Origin: Bacteroidales bacterium | GTDB lineage: Bacteria > Bacteroidota > Bacteroidia > Bacteroidales > GCA-2748055 | Reading direction: 5' to 3' | Length of the DNA stretch: 64,000 nt | Assembly: GCA_021738565.1 (NCBI GenBank) | Contig: JAIPBT010000018.1 | Span: 17,466 to 81,465, forward strand | Shown: positions 46,159-54,387 of the stretch, one piece after another | Position numbering within the stretch: position 1 is the stretch's first letter | Layout: the number at the start of each line of letters is the position of its first letter | Made by a program: the position numbers and the translations under genes | The notes under the pieces: model-generated | What the model was told of the DNA's origin: nothing | Database searches by the model: none | The model's input: the letters and a program-made list of their open reading frames with translations, nothing else

Positions 46159-47457
46159 ATGAGCAAGAGAAACACATTTTCAAGGAGAACTTTCCTGGGC
46201 ACATCATTGTTGGGTGTGGCAGGTTTGACCCTGATCCCGGGCTGTAAAACTGCAGCTCCATCCGATACTTTGAGAATCGGATTTATCGGTCTGGGGCGCC
46301 AGGCCATGTACCTGATGAGCAGCTTCATCAAAGTAGATGGTGTGAAGGTCGTTGCCGGATCCGATGTTTACGGCCGGAAGAACGAGCGTTTTGAACAGCG
46401 CGTAAAAGCCTTTTACGAGGAAGCAGGAGAAAAGACTGATGTAAAAACGTATGGGGATTACAGAAAGCTCCTGGACAGAAAAGATATTGATGCTGTGGTC
46501 ATTGCCTCGCCCGACCACTGGCACTATCACATTGCCACGGAGGCAATAAGTTCAGGTAAAGATGTCTACCTTGAAAAGCCCCTGACATTTACCATTGCAG
46601 AGGGTCAGAAACTTGTTAAAGCGGTCCGCGGCAATGATGCCATACTTGCAGTTGGCAGCCAGCAGCGATCGGATTCCAATTTTCAGCATGCAGTTAAGAT
46701 GGCCGGTGGCGGGAATCTCGGTACGCTGGAAAAGGTCGACGTCTTTATCGGCGCCAATCCGCACCCGACTCCTTACGACAAACCAGAACAGGATCTGCCG
46801 GCTGACCTGAACTGGGAAATGTGGCTGGGCCCCAATCCCTATGTTCACTTCAATGATGTCCTGAATCCTCCCATTACTTTGGATCCTCCTTCAGATGAAA
46901 AATTCTGGGGTGCATGGAGATGGTACAAAGAGACAGGTGGCGGACTCATGACCGACTGGGGTGCGCATATGTTTGACATTGCACAATGGGGATTGGGCAT
47001 GGACGGTTCAGGCCCCGTTAAAGCCATCCCTGCAGGATTCGAGGAAAATGAATACCTGAAATACATATACGAAAACGGACTTGAAATGGAAGTTAAACCT
47101 TTCAACGGCGAAACCAGGGGTGTCAAATTCTGGGGAAGTGACGGTTGGATAGAGATCTCCAGGGATGCTTTCAATGCCTCCGACGAATCACTGAAACCAC
47201 AGCTGGAAGAGACCGATGTGCCCTATGAAGCACGTTCCGGACACCACCAAAACTTCATCCAGTCGGTGAAGGACCACACGGATCCCGTTGTTCCCGTTGA
47301 AGTCGGGCACAGAACCAATACCGTTTGTGTCATTGGCAATGTTGCACATGAACTGGGCCGGCCCGTTGAGTGGGATGCTAAAGGTGAAACTTTCAAGTCC
47401 GACCAGGAAGCGAATGCATTTCTGACCAGGGATTACAACAACGGGTATACACTGTAG
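46159..47457 (+). CDS. Tat-exported Gfo/Idh/MocA family oxidoreductase
   Basis: A 432-residue NAD(P)-dependent oxidoreductase or glycosidase. The N-terminus is a twin-arginine signal, FSRRTFLGTSLLGVAGLTLI, directly followed by a lipobox-like PGC, so it may be a Tat-exported lipoprotein. The Rossmann fold begins at LRIGFIGLGRQAMYLMSSFI; VIASPDHWHYHIATEAISS with VYLEKPLTFTIAEG contains the EKP motif of the family, and GGGLMTDWGAHMFDIAQWGL is the usual C-terminal substrate motif. Exported members in Bacteroidota act on sugars, some as NAD-dependent glycosidases. A strong promoter lies 46-77 bases upstream and a stem-loop 28 bases after the stop, so it is probably a single-gene unit. Confidence 0.9.
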   Translation: MSKRNTFSRRTFLGTSLLGVAGLTLIPGCKTAAPSDTLRIGFIGLGRQAMYLMSSFIKVDGVKVVAGSDVYGRKNERFEQRVKAFYEEAGEKTDVKTYGDYRKLLDRKDIDAVVIASPDHWHYHIATEAISSGKDVYLEKPLTFTIAEGQKLVKAVRGNDAILAVGSQQRSDSNFQHAVKMAGGGNLGTLEKVDVFIGANPHPTPYDKPEQDLPADLNWEMWLGPNPYVHFNDVLNPPITLDPPSDEKFWGAWRWYKETGGGLMTDWGAHMFDIAQWGLGMDGSGPVKAIPAGFEENEYLKYIYENGLEMEVKPFNGETRGVKFWGSDGWIEISRDAFNASDESLKPQLEETDVPYEARSGHHQNFIQSVKDHTDPVVPVEVGHRTNTVCVIGNVAHELGRPVEWDAKGETFKSDQEANAFLTRDYNNGYTL

Positions 47458-47484
47458 AACCTTATAATACCAGACCAAATCGAA

Positions 47485-47523
47485 CAAAGGCTGTTTCCCA
47501 TAACAACGGGGGAGCAGTCTTTG
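47485..47523 (+). terminator. Stem-loop after the Gfo/Idh/MocA gene
   Basis: CAAAGGCTGTTTCCC pairs with GGGGGAGCAGTCTTTG through about 15 positions including three G-U pairs, with loop ATAACAAC. It lies 28 bases after the stop codon. There is no U-run, so it may end transcription or stabilise the 3' end. Confidence 0.45.
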
Positions 47524-47880
47524 GTGCTGGGTGCTGGTTACTGGTTGCTGGTTACTGGTTGCTGGCTTCGTCCGCCGAAGCCTTTGGCGAAGGCGGGTTG
47601 CTGGTTGCTGGTTACTGGTTACTTCGACATTCGACATTCGACATTCTATATTCGATATTCGCTCTGGCTCCCGGCCTTTGGCCCCTGGCCTTAATTGTGT
47701 TGCGGTGTTGTGGTGTTGCGGTGTTGCAGTGTTGCGGTATATCAGATACTATTTAGCTGATTCCGTTGATCATTTACTGTCACAGTCTCACCGTCTCACT
47801 GACTCACCGTCTCACCGTCTCACTGACTCACCGTCTCACCGTCTCACCGTCCCCCCGTCTCCCCCTCTCCATATGGAAAG
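47523..47880. repeat. Large mosaic of short tandem repeats
   Basis: In order: GGTTGCTGGTTACTG units (47523-47564 and 47597-47620), a palindromic GCCGAAGCCTTTGGCGAAGGC, TTCGACA units (47622-47645), TTCGATATTCGC, CCCGGCCTTTGGCCCCTGG, TGTTGCGG units (47698-47738), and CCGTCTCACTGACTCA units (47784-47856) running into C/T-rich sequence. Families recur at 30430, 41577 and 50705-51010. Non-coding. Confidence 0.65.
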
Positions 47881-47904
47881 AGGTGCAGGGGTGAGGTAAC
47901 TTGC

Positions 47905-47940
47905 AATATATATATTTAATTCACTATATAAATATATATT
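47905..47940. repeat. AT-rich inverted repeat
   Basis: AATATATATATTTA (47905-47918) and TATAAATATATATT (47927-47940) are nearly perfect reverse complements around ATTCACTA. It lies about 190 bp upstream of the surface-protein gene; role unknown. Confidence 0.4.
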
Positions 47941-48130
47941 TCTTTATTCCGAAAAAACAGTGCCCTGTCAAAAGTTGAATTAAACCGAGATTAATCACCA
48001 AAGAAGGATGGCTACAGGTAAAATAATGCATATTAATTGACAGATTATAAATATCCCTCAAAATGTTATTTACAATTAAAACATATTTTTTAAATTGCTG
48101 TTTTAATAGTATAAACCAAGACCATTCCAT

Positions 48131-50668
48131 ATGAAACGATCATTACTTTACCTAATCGCACTTTTGATAAGCGCTCCCCTTCTTTCGCAAGCTCCACAGG
48201 GATTTAATTACCAGGCCGTTGCAAGAGACAGCGAAGGCAATGCTCTCATTTCAACCCCTCTTAACGTCAGGATTGCCATTCAGAACAACAGCGAAGTTGT
48301 CTGGCAGGAGGACCATGAAGTTGAAACTTCCGGGATCGGGCTTTTCTCATTGATCATCGGAGATGAGAATGCAACAAAAACCGGAGGATCTGCTGCTTCT
48401 TTCAGCGACATTGCATGGGGAGAAGGAGATTTTTCAATGGAAGTCAGCGTATACGACGGAAGTGGCTATTCATCCATGGGTGTATCGCCATTAATGTCTG
48501 TACCCTACGCACTTTATGCAGACAATGCATCTGTAAATTCAAGTCAGGTATGGCTGACCTCTGCTGATACGATCTATACCAATTCATCCGTGGGTATCGG
48601 AACTTCCATGCCCAACCAAAGCCTGCTTTCCATCCAATCAAGCGATCCGCAGGTTGAGAAACCATTGTTTGAGGTGAAGAACGATGCAGGAATACCTGTT
48701 TTCGCAGTTTACAATGACGGTGTAATAGTTTACGTGGATGAAAACAAGAAAGGTGCAAAAGGCGGATTTGCAGTCGGCGGATACAGCTCTTTATCAAAAG
48801 GACCCTCCCAGGAATACCTGAGGATCACCCCGGACAGCGTGAGGATCTGGGTCCCCGAAGGTACTGCCGGAAAAGCCGTTAAAGGAGGATTTGCTGTGGG
48901 AGGCTACAATACAGCAGGAACGAAAGCCACCACGCGAAACTTTCTGGAGGTTACCAGTGCAAAGACCAACATCTTCTTCGATACCACAACCCAGGCGAAA
49001 GGATTCAAAGGCGGTTTTGCGGTGGGCGGATACAATGCCGGGAAGACAACCGGGGAACCCAACCAACTGATGTCGCTCACCAACGCAAATTACCTGATCG
49101 GGCAGGATGCCGGTGTAAACATCACAACAGGAAGAAACAACACATTCTTCGGATGGGAGGCCGGATACAACAATACCGGGGGAAGTGAAAACATCTTTAT
49201 GGGAAAACAGGCAGGTTTCTCAAACCTCACCGCCCAGGAAAACATCTTCATAGGAAACAAAAGCGGGTACTATACCGAAGACGGATACGGTAACATTTAC
49301 CTGGGAAACGAGTCCGGGTACTATAATTACTCGGGATATTTCAATTCCGTCATAGGCTACCAGGCCGGCTTTTACTCAGAGGGCAGTTACAATACCTTCC
49401 TCGGGTACCAGGCGGGCGGAAACAATACCTGGGGAGAAAACAACATTGCCATCGGGTTCCGCGCCGGGATAGGTGAGCCAACCAGCGGAGAGGGCATCAG
49501 CGGAAACAGCAACATATTCATAGGCAACAACTCAGGTGCCTACACAACTTCAGGAAGCAATAACGTAATGATCGGCGACAGTACCGGTTTTTCCAACACG
49601 CTCGGTGAAAACAACGTGATCATGGGAGACCATGCAGGCTTCAGCAACAATCAAGGGTTACAAAACGTTATCATCGGAACCAAAGCAGGTTATTACAATT
49701 ACGGACTTGGCGGTACCTGGGATGCCAACTACAATGTGTTCGTCGGCTACAGGTCCGGGGAATGGAACACATCAGGATCCGGGAATGTATTCCTGGGATA
49801 CTGGTCAGGCAACTATAGCGAAACAGGTGATTACCAGACCATGATCGGTCATGGCGCAGGAGCATATGCAGAAGGGGAATGGAACACCTTTATCGGTGCC
49901 GAGGCAGGAATGGAAGCAGATACAGGCAGATTCAACACCTACATGGGAATCTATTCGGGTGAAACTGCACCGGGCTCTTATAATACATACATGGGCTACG
50001 GATCCGGGAGGTTTGGCTGCGGACAGGAAAATGTCATTTTGGGTGCATACGCAGGCTGGGGTTCTGTTGACCAGATTTTCGAATACAATACATATGTTGG
50101 CACGTTCAGTGGAGCTTTTACCACAACCGGATCAAGAAATGTCTATCTCGGTTATGCTGCAGGATACTTAAATGAAACAGGTGACAAAAACGTCTTCATA
50201 GGAAACTGGGCCGGGGCCAATGAAGAAGGCAGTGATAAGCTTTACATTGACAACTCCGATACAGATCTTCCCCTTATTTATGGAGATTTTTACTGGGATG
50301 AACTGGAATTTAATGCTTATGTATATGCAAATGCTTATTATGAGCTGTCTGATGGTACTTATAAGAAAAACATTGTCCCTGTTACCGGTGCGATAGATAA
50401 GCTTCAGCAGATCAATGGGGTGTACTTCGACTATGACCTGGAAAAATACACGGAATCGAAAGGTTCAGATGTCTCAAGCATCGGCGTGATCGCCCAGGAT
50501 GTTGAGAAGGTATTTCCCGATATCGTAAAAGAGAACAGCAAGGGGGTAAAAGCGGTCAATTACACTGCATTGATCCCTGTTCTGATCGAAGCCATCAAGG
50601 ATCAGCAAACTCAAATTGAACAGCAACAGGCCGAAATCGATGCGCTTAAATTGCTGATCGGGAGGTAA
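48131..50668 (+). CDS. Repeat-rich surface protein with C-terminal intramolecular chaperone (peptidase S74-like)
   Basis: An 845-residue exported protein. Signal peptide at residues 1-20 (YLIALLISAPLLSQAP), then a domain beginning QGFNYQAVARDSEGNALIST common to Bacteroidota fibre-like proteins. Three ~42-residue repeats each carry KGGFAVGGY (residues 210, 251, 293). Residues ~325-690 are YadA-head-like repeats of the type NxFxGxxAG (NTFLGYQAGG, NIFIGNNSGA, NVFLGYWSGN). The C-terminal domain has SDGTYKKN (Ser740, Lys745, the S-x4-K dyad spacing of self-cleaving S74 chaperones), IGVIAQDVEKVFPDIV and a coiled coil ending in IEAIKDQQTQIEQQQAEI. Likely a trimeric fibre or adhesin. Confidence 0.85.
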   Translation: MKRSLLYLIALLISAPLLSQAPQGFNYQAVARDSEGNALISTPLNVRIAIQNNSEVVWQEDHEVETSGIGLFSLIIGDENATKTGGSAASFSDIAWGEGDFSMEVSVYDGSGYSSMGVSPLMSVPYALYADNASVNSSQVWLTSADTIYTNSSVGIGTSMPNQSLLSIQSSDPQVEKPLFEVKNDAGIPVFAVYNDGVIVYVDENKKGAKGGFAVGGYSSLSKGPSQEYLRITPDSVRIWVPEGTAGKAVKGGFAVGGYNTAGTKATTRNFLEVTSAKTNIFFDTTTQAKGFKGGFAVGGYNAGKTTGEPNQLMSLTNANYLIGQDAGVNITTGRNNTFFGWEAGYNNTGGSENIFMGKQAGFSNLTAQENIFIGNKSGYYTEDGYGNIYLGNESGYYNYSGYFNSVIGYQAGFYSEGSYNTFLGYQAGGNNTWGENNIAIGFRAGIGEPTSGEGISGNSNIFIGNNSGAYTTSGSNNVMIGDSTGFSNTLGENNVIMGDHAGFSNNQGLQNVIIGTKAGYYNYGLGGTWDANYNVFVGYRSGEWNTSGSGNVFLGYWSGNYSETGDYQTMIGHGAGAYAEGEWNTFIGAEAGMEADTGRFNTYMGIYSGETAPGSYNTYMGYGSGRFGCGQENVILGAYAGWGSVDQIFEYNTYVGTFSGAFTTTGSRNVYLGYAAGYLNETGDKNVFIGNWAGANEEGSDKLYIDNSDTDLPLIYGDFYWDELEFNAYVYANAYYELSDGTYKKNIVPVTGAIDKLQQINGVYFDYDLEKYTESKGSDVSSIGVIAQDVEKVFPDIVKENSKGVKAVNYTALIPVLIEAIKDQQTQIEQQQAEIDALKLLIGR

Positions 50669-50704
50669 ATAATTGCAAGCAGATTGTAAAGTTACACAGA
50701 GGGA

Positions 50705-50790
50705 GAGCGCAGCCGAAGGACTGGTTGAGGTTCCTGAGCGCAGCCGAAGGACTGGTTGGGGTTCCTGAGCGCAGCCGAAGGACTGGTTAC
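50705..50790 (+). repeat. 31-bp tandem repeat, three units
   Basis: GAGCGCAGCCGAAGGACTGG starts at 50705, 50736 and 50767, an exact 31-bp period; units are separated by TTGAGGTTCCT or TTGGGGTTCCT. The unit resembles the GAGCGCAG(C/T)CGAAGG interspersed repeats often seen in Bacteroidota genomes. Non-coding, downstream of the surface-protein gene. Confidence 0.75.
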
Positions 50791-51051
50791 TTCATCATTC
50801 TATCCCGACACGCCTCCTGTCATCGGCTTTCGGGACCAGACTCGCAAGGCTCGTCTGGCATTATTCACCCGACTATCGTCGGGCTCATGAGCTCGTCGTC
50901 GTTCCTCCTCCTCGGTTCGACATTCGATATTCGATATTCACTCTGGCCCTTGTGATTTAATTAATCCTCTGCGGTCCTCAAAATTCTCTGCGAACCTCAG
51001 TGTAACCCTTATATTTTTCCCATATGGATCGCATCTCTGCCATCGATTAAT

Positions 51052-51059
51052 TACCTTTG
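51052..51059 (+). promoter_or_regulatory. Candidate -7 box for the aldo/keto reductase
   Basis: TACCTTTG matches TAnnTTTG, 34 bases before the ATG. No -33 TTTG at the right spacing. Confidence 0.35.
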
Positions 51060-51092
51060 TTATCCTGTAAAACTTTAAATTAAAAACAGACT

Positions 51093-52079
51093 ATGAAATA
51101 CAGAAAACTCGGAAAAACAGAATTTGAAGTATCGGAAATTTCACTTGGTACATGGCAGGTAGGCGGAAAATGGGGCTCGGATTTCGATAATGAAAGCGCC
51201 GATAAGATCATCAATACCGCCATTGACAATGGTGTCAACTTCATTGATACCGCGGATGTTTATGAAACCGGTCAAAGTGAAACGGCGGTCGGACGGGTCG
51301 TAAGATCACGCTCCGAAAGGGTGTATGTGGCCACCAAATGTGGACGGCAGATCAATCCGCATGTGAATGAAAATTATACTCCGGATGTGCTCCAGAAGTA
51401 TGTGGAAGACTCCCTCAAAAGAACCGGTCTTGAGGCCCTAGACCTGATCCAGTTGCATTGTCCGCCCACGGAAGTCTATTACCGTCCGGAAATATTTGAA
51501 AGGTTCGAAAGGCTGAAAGAACAGGGAAAGATCCTCAACCTGGGCGTGAGCGTTGAAAAAGTTGAAGAAGCTTTAAAAGCCATAGAGTTCGATAACGTCA
51601 CCACGGTACAGATCATCTTCAATGTATTCCGGCAGCGTCCGGCTGAGCTGTTCTTCAAAGAAGCAGAAAGAAGAAGCGTCGGAATCATCGTCAGGGTTCC
51701 CCTTGCCAGCGGGTTGCTTACCGGTAAATTTTCTACTGACAGCACATTTGAAGCAGGCGACCACAGAAACTTCAACCGCAACGGCGAAGCATTCGATAAG
51801 GGAGAGACCTTCTCCGGCATCGATTATGAACTTGGACTGAAAGCAGTTGAAGAACTGAAGAATCTTTTTCCCGGAACCGAAAACCTTGCCCCGGTTGCGC
51901 TGCAATGGATCCTCCGGTTCAAAGAGATCAGCTGCATCATCCCGGGCGCTTCAAAAGCGGAACACATGGCCTCCAATTTATCGGTGTACGACCAGGAACC
52001 TCTTAATGACGAAAAGTTCAAAGCGATGAATGCTATTTATGAGAAGTACATCAAGGAAAACGTGCATCACCTCTGGTAG
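51093..52079 (+). CDS. Aldo/keto reductase
   Basis: A 328-residue cytoplasmic NADPH-dependent oxidoreductase of the TIM-barrel AKR family. The catalytic tetrad is visible: Asp and Tyr in FIDTADVYETGQSE, Lys in VYVATKCGRQ and His in LDLIQLHCPP. The coenzyme end CIIPGASKAEHMASNL fits the NADP-binding loop. Length and the MKYRKLGKTEFEVSEISLGT start match the YajO/oxidoreductase-Tas branch with unknown physiological substrates. It has its own promoter-like box and is convergent with the glycosidase-like gene 45 bp away, so is likely monocistronic. Confidence 0.93.
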   Translation: MKYRKLGKTEFEVSEISLGTWQVGGKWGSDFDNESADKIINTAIDNGVNFIDTADVYETGQSETAVGRVVRSRSERVYVATKCGRQINPHVNENYTPDVLQKYVEDSLKRTGLEALDLIQLHCPPTEVYYRPEIFERFERLKEQGKILNLGVSVEKVEEALKAIEFDNVTTVQIIFNVFRQRPAELFFKEAERRSVGIIVRVPLASGLLTGKFSTDSTFEAGDHRNFNRNGEAFDKGETFSGIDYELGLKAVEELKNLFPGTENLAPVALQWILRFKEISCIIPGASKAEHMASNLSVYDQEPLNDEKFKAMNAIYEKYIKENVHHLW

Positions 52080-52124
52080 AAGGGTTGGGAAAGACCTCTG
52101 CTCAATATGGTTTGGAATCCTTTT

Positions 52125-54062
52125 TCAATCATTGAGAATTTTTAACGACGATCTTGCAGGAACCGTTTTCCCATTATATGAATGGTCGGAATTGCCAAAG
52201 TTAACTACCACTTTCTTCCCGGAAGAAAATACACTTTCCTGCACTTTATGATCTTCCGTAACAAAGCGGTGTGAGACCAGTTCATCGTACTGGATTTGTT
52301 CCAGCCAGGGACCGATGTTCCGGTAACTTTCGACAAAAGTCTGCCTGTATTTCTCCCAGCGCGGCCGGTCAAGACACCAGAGCGGGGCGGTTCCGTAAAG
52401 TATATCAAACAGGTCCTTTTTCCACCAGATGGCGGGCATGTTGTGACTGTTGTCATCCCATCGCCAGGTAGTTACAATGGCCCCATGATACACCAGCTGG
52501 TAGAGGGGAACGCGAATTTTTTCATTGATTGACCATTTAAGGTAGTGTTCATCAGCCACATACTCCCCGACCATAATTGAAGGCCGGGCCGGATTATCCC
52601 AGGCTCCCATATAATAGATTGAATTTTTCTTGTACCTGTCGGGTGAAGAATACAACATGTGGTGAAGGGTTGTCATTCCATGTGCATAGGCGACCGTTGG
52701 CACCCCAAAATCAGCTCCCCACTCCACTCCCACGATCGAATTGTACCTGTCTGCAAAGAATTCATTCATCTCAATTACAGCTTCCTTGTATTCCGTTCTG
52801 GTCAGTGGGTTTTCATCACCGTAATCTTCAAAAATACCGCTGGCCAGGTAGCCGTCGAGGAAAAAAGATTCATGTGGATATACCTCCATTTCACGGTCGG
52901 TTCTCAATTCAGGGATCAGCGAAAGCACGGTTTTCGGATTGGTATCGTATCCGAATCCTGAGTAGTGGTATCCTCCGTCTTTTTCCACCAGTGCAACTTT
53001 ATGGAACAAACCCGGGAAACGAAAGCGGTTCAGCCAGGTCCCCTGCCGGTTGTCAGGATCAATTTCTCCAATGGTATCTCTCAGGTGAACATCCCGGAAC
53101 AATTCGTACACTCCCGACAGGTAGCCGAGTTCTTTTAGCCGGTTGTCGTAGCCGGCTTCAGGATATGGCGGGTGGTTGGGATTCCAGAGTATAAAAGCTT
53201 TATTTACACCGGATTCTTTCATTTCACGCGCAAAGCTCACATCGCGCGCATCGGCCCACAGGTAGATATGCGGTGCGCCGATCATTTTTTCAATGGCCGG
53301 GAATCGTTTTTGTTTTTCAATCAGTGTGGGGGGCACTTCAAGCTTCGACCATATATAATCACGGTAGTTTTTGCATTGGGCCACATACCCCCCTTCACTG
53401 AAAAACCTGTAACTGATCTTTCTTGTATAGCCGAATTTACCTTTTTGAGAGATCCAGAGCGGTTCAAATGAAATAAGCCCATTGTATCTCCTCACCCAGA
53501 TTTCACAGTCATCCGGTGTCTCCACGATCGCCATGTAGCCGGTTTTGAAATCGCTGTCGGTTACGCCCATCCAGGGCATGGACAATCCACGCATTGAATG
53601 CATTATCTGCCTGCCGATCCCGTACTCTGTGTCATCTGCCCGCAGCAAAAATCCCTCTCCATCGGTAAAGAGCAGGAAGTGATTTTTATCAGGCGTCTGA
53701 AATGCAGGCGGATACACCAACTTGTCAAAAGCCATATTGTCATTTGCAGAAAGTTGCACTTCAAGCACAGATTGACCGGTTAATTTGAAAACCACTTCCA
53801 GCGGATATTTCCCGGAAAATTTAACCTTCAGTAAATTTCCATGCTGAATGACATTTTCAACTGCAATATCTTCCGCTGAAGCTGTTTGTTGCCAGGTCTT
53901 ATTACAGCGCCTGTCAGTCACAGACAAAAGGCCGGTTGCATCATTAAAAGTGATCTCAAGGTTTGAATCGGAAAGCACCCAATTTTTCGCCTCACAAGTA
54001 TAATTGAATGCGGAAATGATTAAGATCAGGATTGCCAGTAATTTGGTTTTATTGGTTTTCAT
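52125..54062 (-). CDS. Exported glycoside-hydrolase-like protein (DUF5696/DUF6259 type)
   Basis: A 645-residue protein; start MKTNKTKLLAILILIISAF gives a signal peptide. The N-terminal beta-sandwich has LEITFNDATGLLSVTDRRCN, common to Bacteroidota glycosidase-like proteins of the DUF5696/DUF6259 type. The middle is a TIM-barrel-like region with possible catalytic acids in SFFLDGYLASGIFEDYGDEN and SIVGVEWGADFGVPTVAYAH; the C-terminal sandwich ends KVVVNFGNSDHSYNGKTV. Predicted role: cleavage of an extracellular or periplasmic polysaccharide, linkage unknown. It is divergent, across 325 bp, from the beta-helix gene. Family choice is from recalled patterns and could be wrong in detail. Confidence 0.68.
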   Translation of the reverse strand: MKTNKTKLLAILILIISAFNYTCEAKNWVLSDSNLEITFNDATGLLSVTDRRCNKTWQQTASAEDIAVENVIQHGNLLKVKFSGKYPLEVVFKLTGQSVLEVQLSANDNMAFDKLVYPPAFQTPDKNHFLLFTDGEGFLLRADDTEYGIGRQIMHSMRGLSMPWMGVTDSDFKTGYMAIVETPDDCEIWVRRYNGLISFEPLWISQKGKFGYTRKISYRFFSEGGYVAQCKNYRDYIWSKLEVPPTLIEKQKRFPAIEKMIGAPHIYLWADARDVSFAREMKESGVNKAFILWNPNHPPYPEAGYDNRLKELGYLSGVYELFRDVHLRDTIGEIDPDNRQGTWLNRFRFPGLFHKVALVEKDGGYHYSGFGYDTNPKTVLSLIPELRTDREMEVYPHESFFLDGYLASGIFEDYGDENPLTRTEYKEAVIEMNEFFADRYNSIVGVEWGADFGVPTVAYAHGMTTLHHMLYSSPDRYKKNSIYYMGAWDNPARPSIMVGEYVADEHYLKWSINEKIRVPLYQLVYHGAIVTTWRWDDNSHNMPAIWWKKDLFDILYGTAPLWCLDRPRWEKYRQTFVESYRNIGPWLEQIQYDELVSHRFVTEDHKVQESVFSSGKKVVVNFGNSDHSYNGKTVPARSSLKILND

Positions 54063-54387
54063 AGATACGGGTGTTTGAAATACATTGCAAAATACAGTAA
54101 AAATTTTCTTTAAAAGAGGCATTATTTTTAGGGAAGAGAAAGTTATGGTTCCCGGTTACCTGGTGTTTCGCAGGTAAAAACAAGAGATACAAAGTGTTAC
54201 ATATTGTATCTCCTTTCTATTCTGAGCTGTATTATTCATTCCTTAATCAACCAAGTTGCCAAGCACCGGCCAAAGTGATGCAGATGCCTTTCCGTTTTAA
54301 GCTTCAAAACTTTTTTAATAAATGGCAACAAAAGTCTATATTTAGCAGGTGCAATCTCTTTAATCGATACAAATTAAATCAAATACA
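54063..54387. other. 325-bp divergent gap with a 9-bp inverted repeat
   Basis: AT-rich, no gene seen. The perfect inverted repeat GAGATACAA / TTGTATCTC (54184-54192 and 54204-54212, loop 11) lies midway between the two divergent genes and could be an operator or hairpin. TATATTTA at 54337-54344 is a weak -7-like box for the beta-helix gene. Confidence 0.5.

Larger units (their letters stand above)
47458..48130. other. 673-bp gap: stem-loop, simple-repeat mosaic and AT-rich leader
   Basis: No gene is supported; open readings through 47531-47899 consist only of simple repeats. The left end has a stem-loop, 47523-47880 is a mosaic of short repeats, 47905-47940 an AT-rich inverted repeat, and the last ~190 bp is AT-rich sequence that should hold the promoter of the large surface-protein gene at 48131. 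Confidence 0.7.
50669..51092. other. 424-bp gap: simple repeats and aldo/keto reductase promoter region
   Basis: No gene is supported. It holds three 31-bp tandem repeats (50705-50790), a mosaic of further short repeats to about 51010 (TCGACATTCGATATTCGATATTC, CTCTGCGGTCCTC, CTCTGCGAACCTC), and a -7-like box at 51052. Confidence 0.7.

Noticed and set aside
47784..47856. Regularly spaced CCGTCTCA units that look CRISPR-like at first glance
   Set aside because: Units are 7-9 bases with no spacers of 25-40 bases and no cas genes; this is a simple tandem repeat.
47531..47899. Open reading frames through the repeat cluster
   Set aside because: Their products are only simple repeats (LTDSPSHR, LLVTGCWLL) with no protein character.
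50340..50668. S74 chaperone domain as a sign of a prophage
   Set aside because: No capsid, terminase, integrase or lysis genes nearby; the protein has its own signal peptide and a Bacteroidota N-terminal domain.
52121..52145. Weak bidirectional terminator (TTCAAT-C-ATTGA) between the aldo/keto reductase and glycosidase-like genes
   Set aside because: Five-pair stem overlapping the stop codon of one gene; too weak to annotate.
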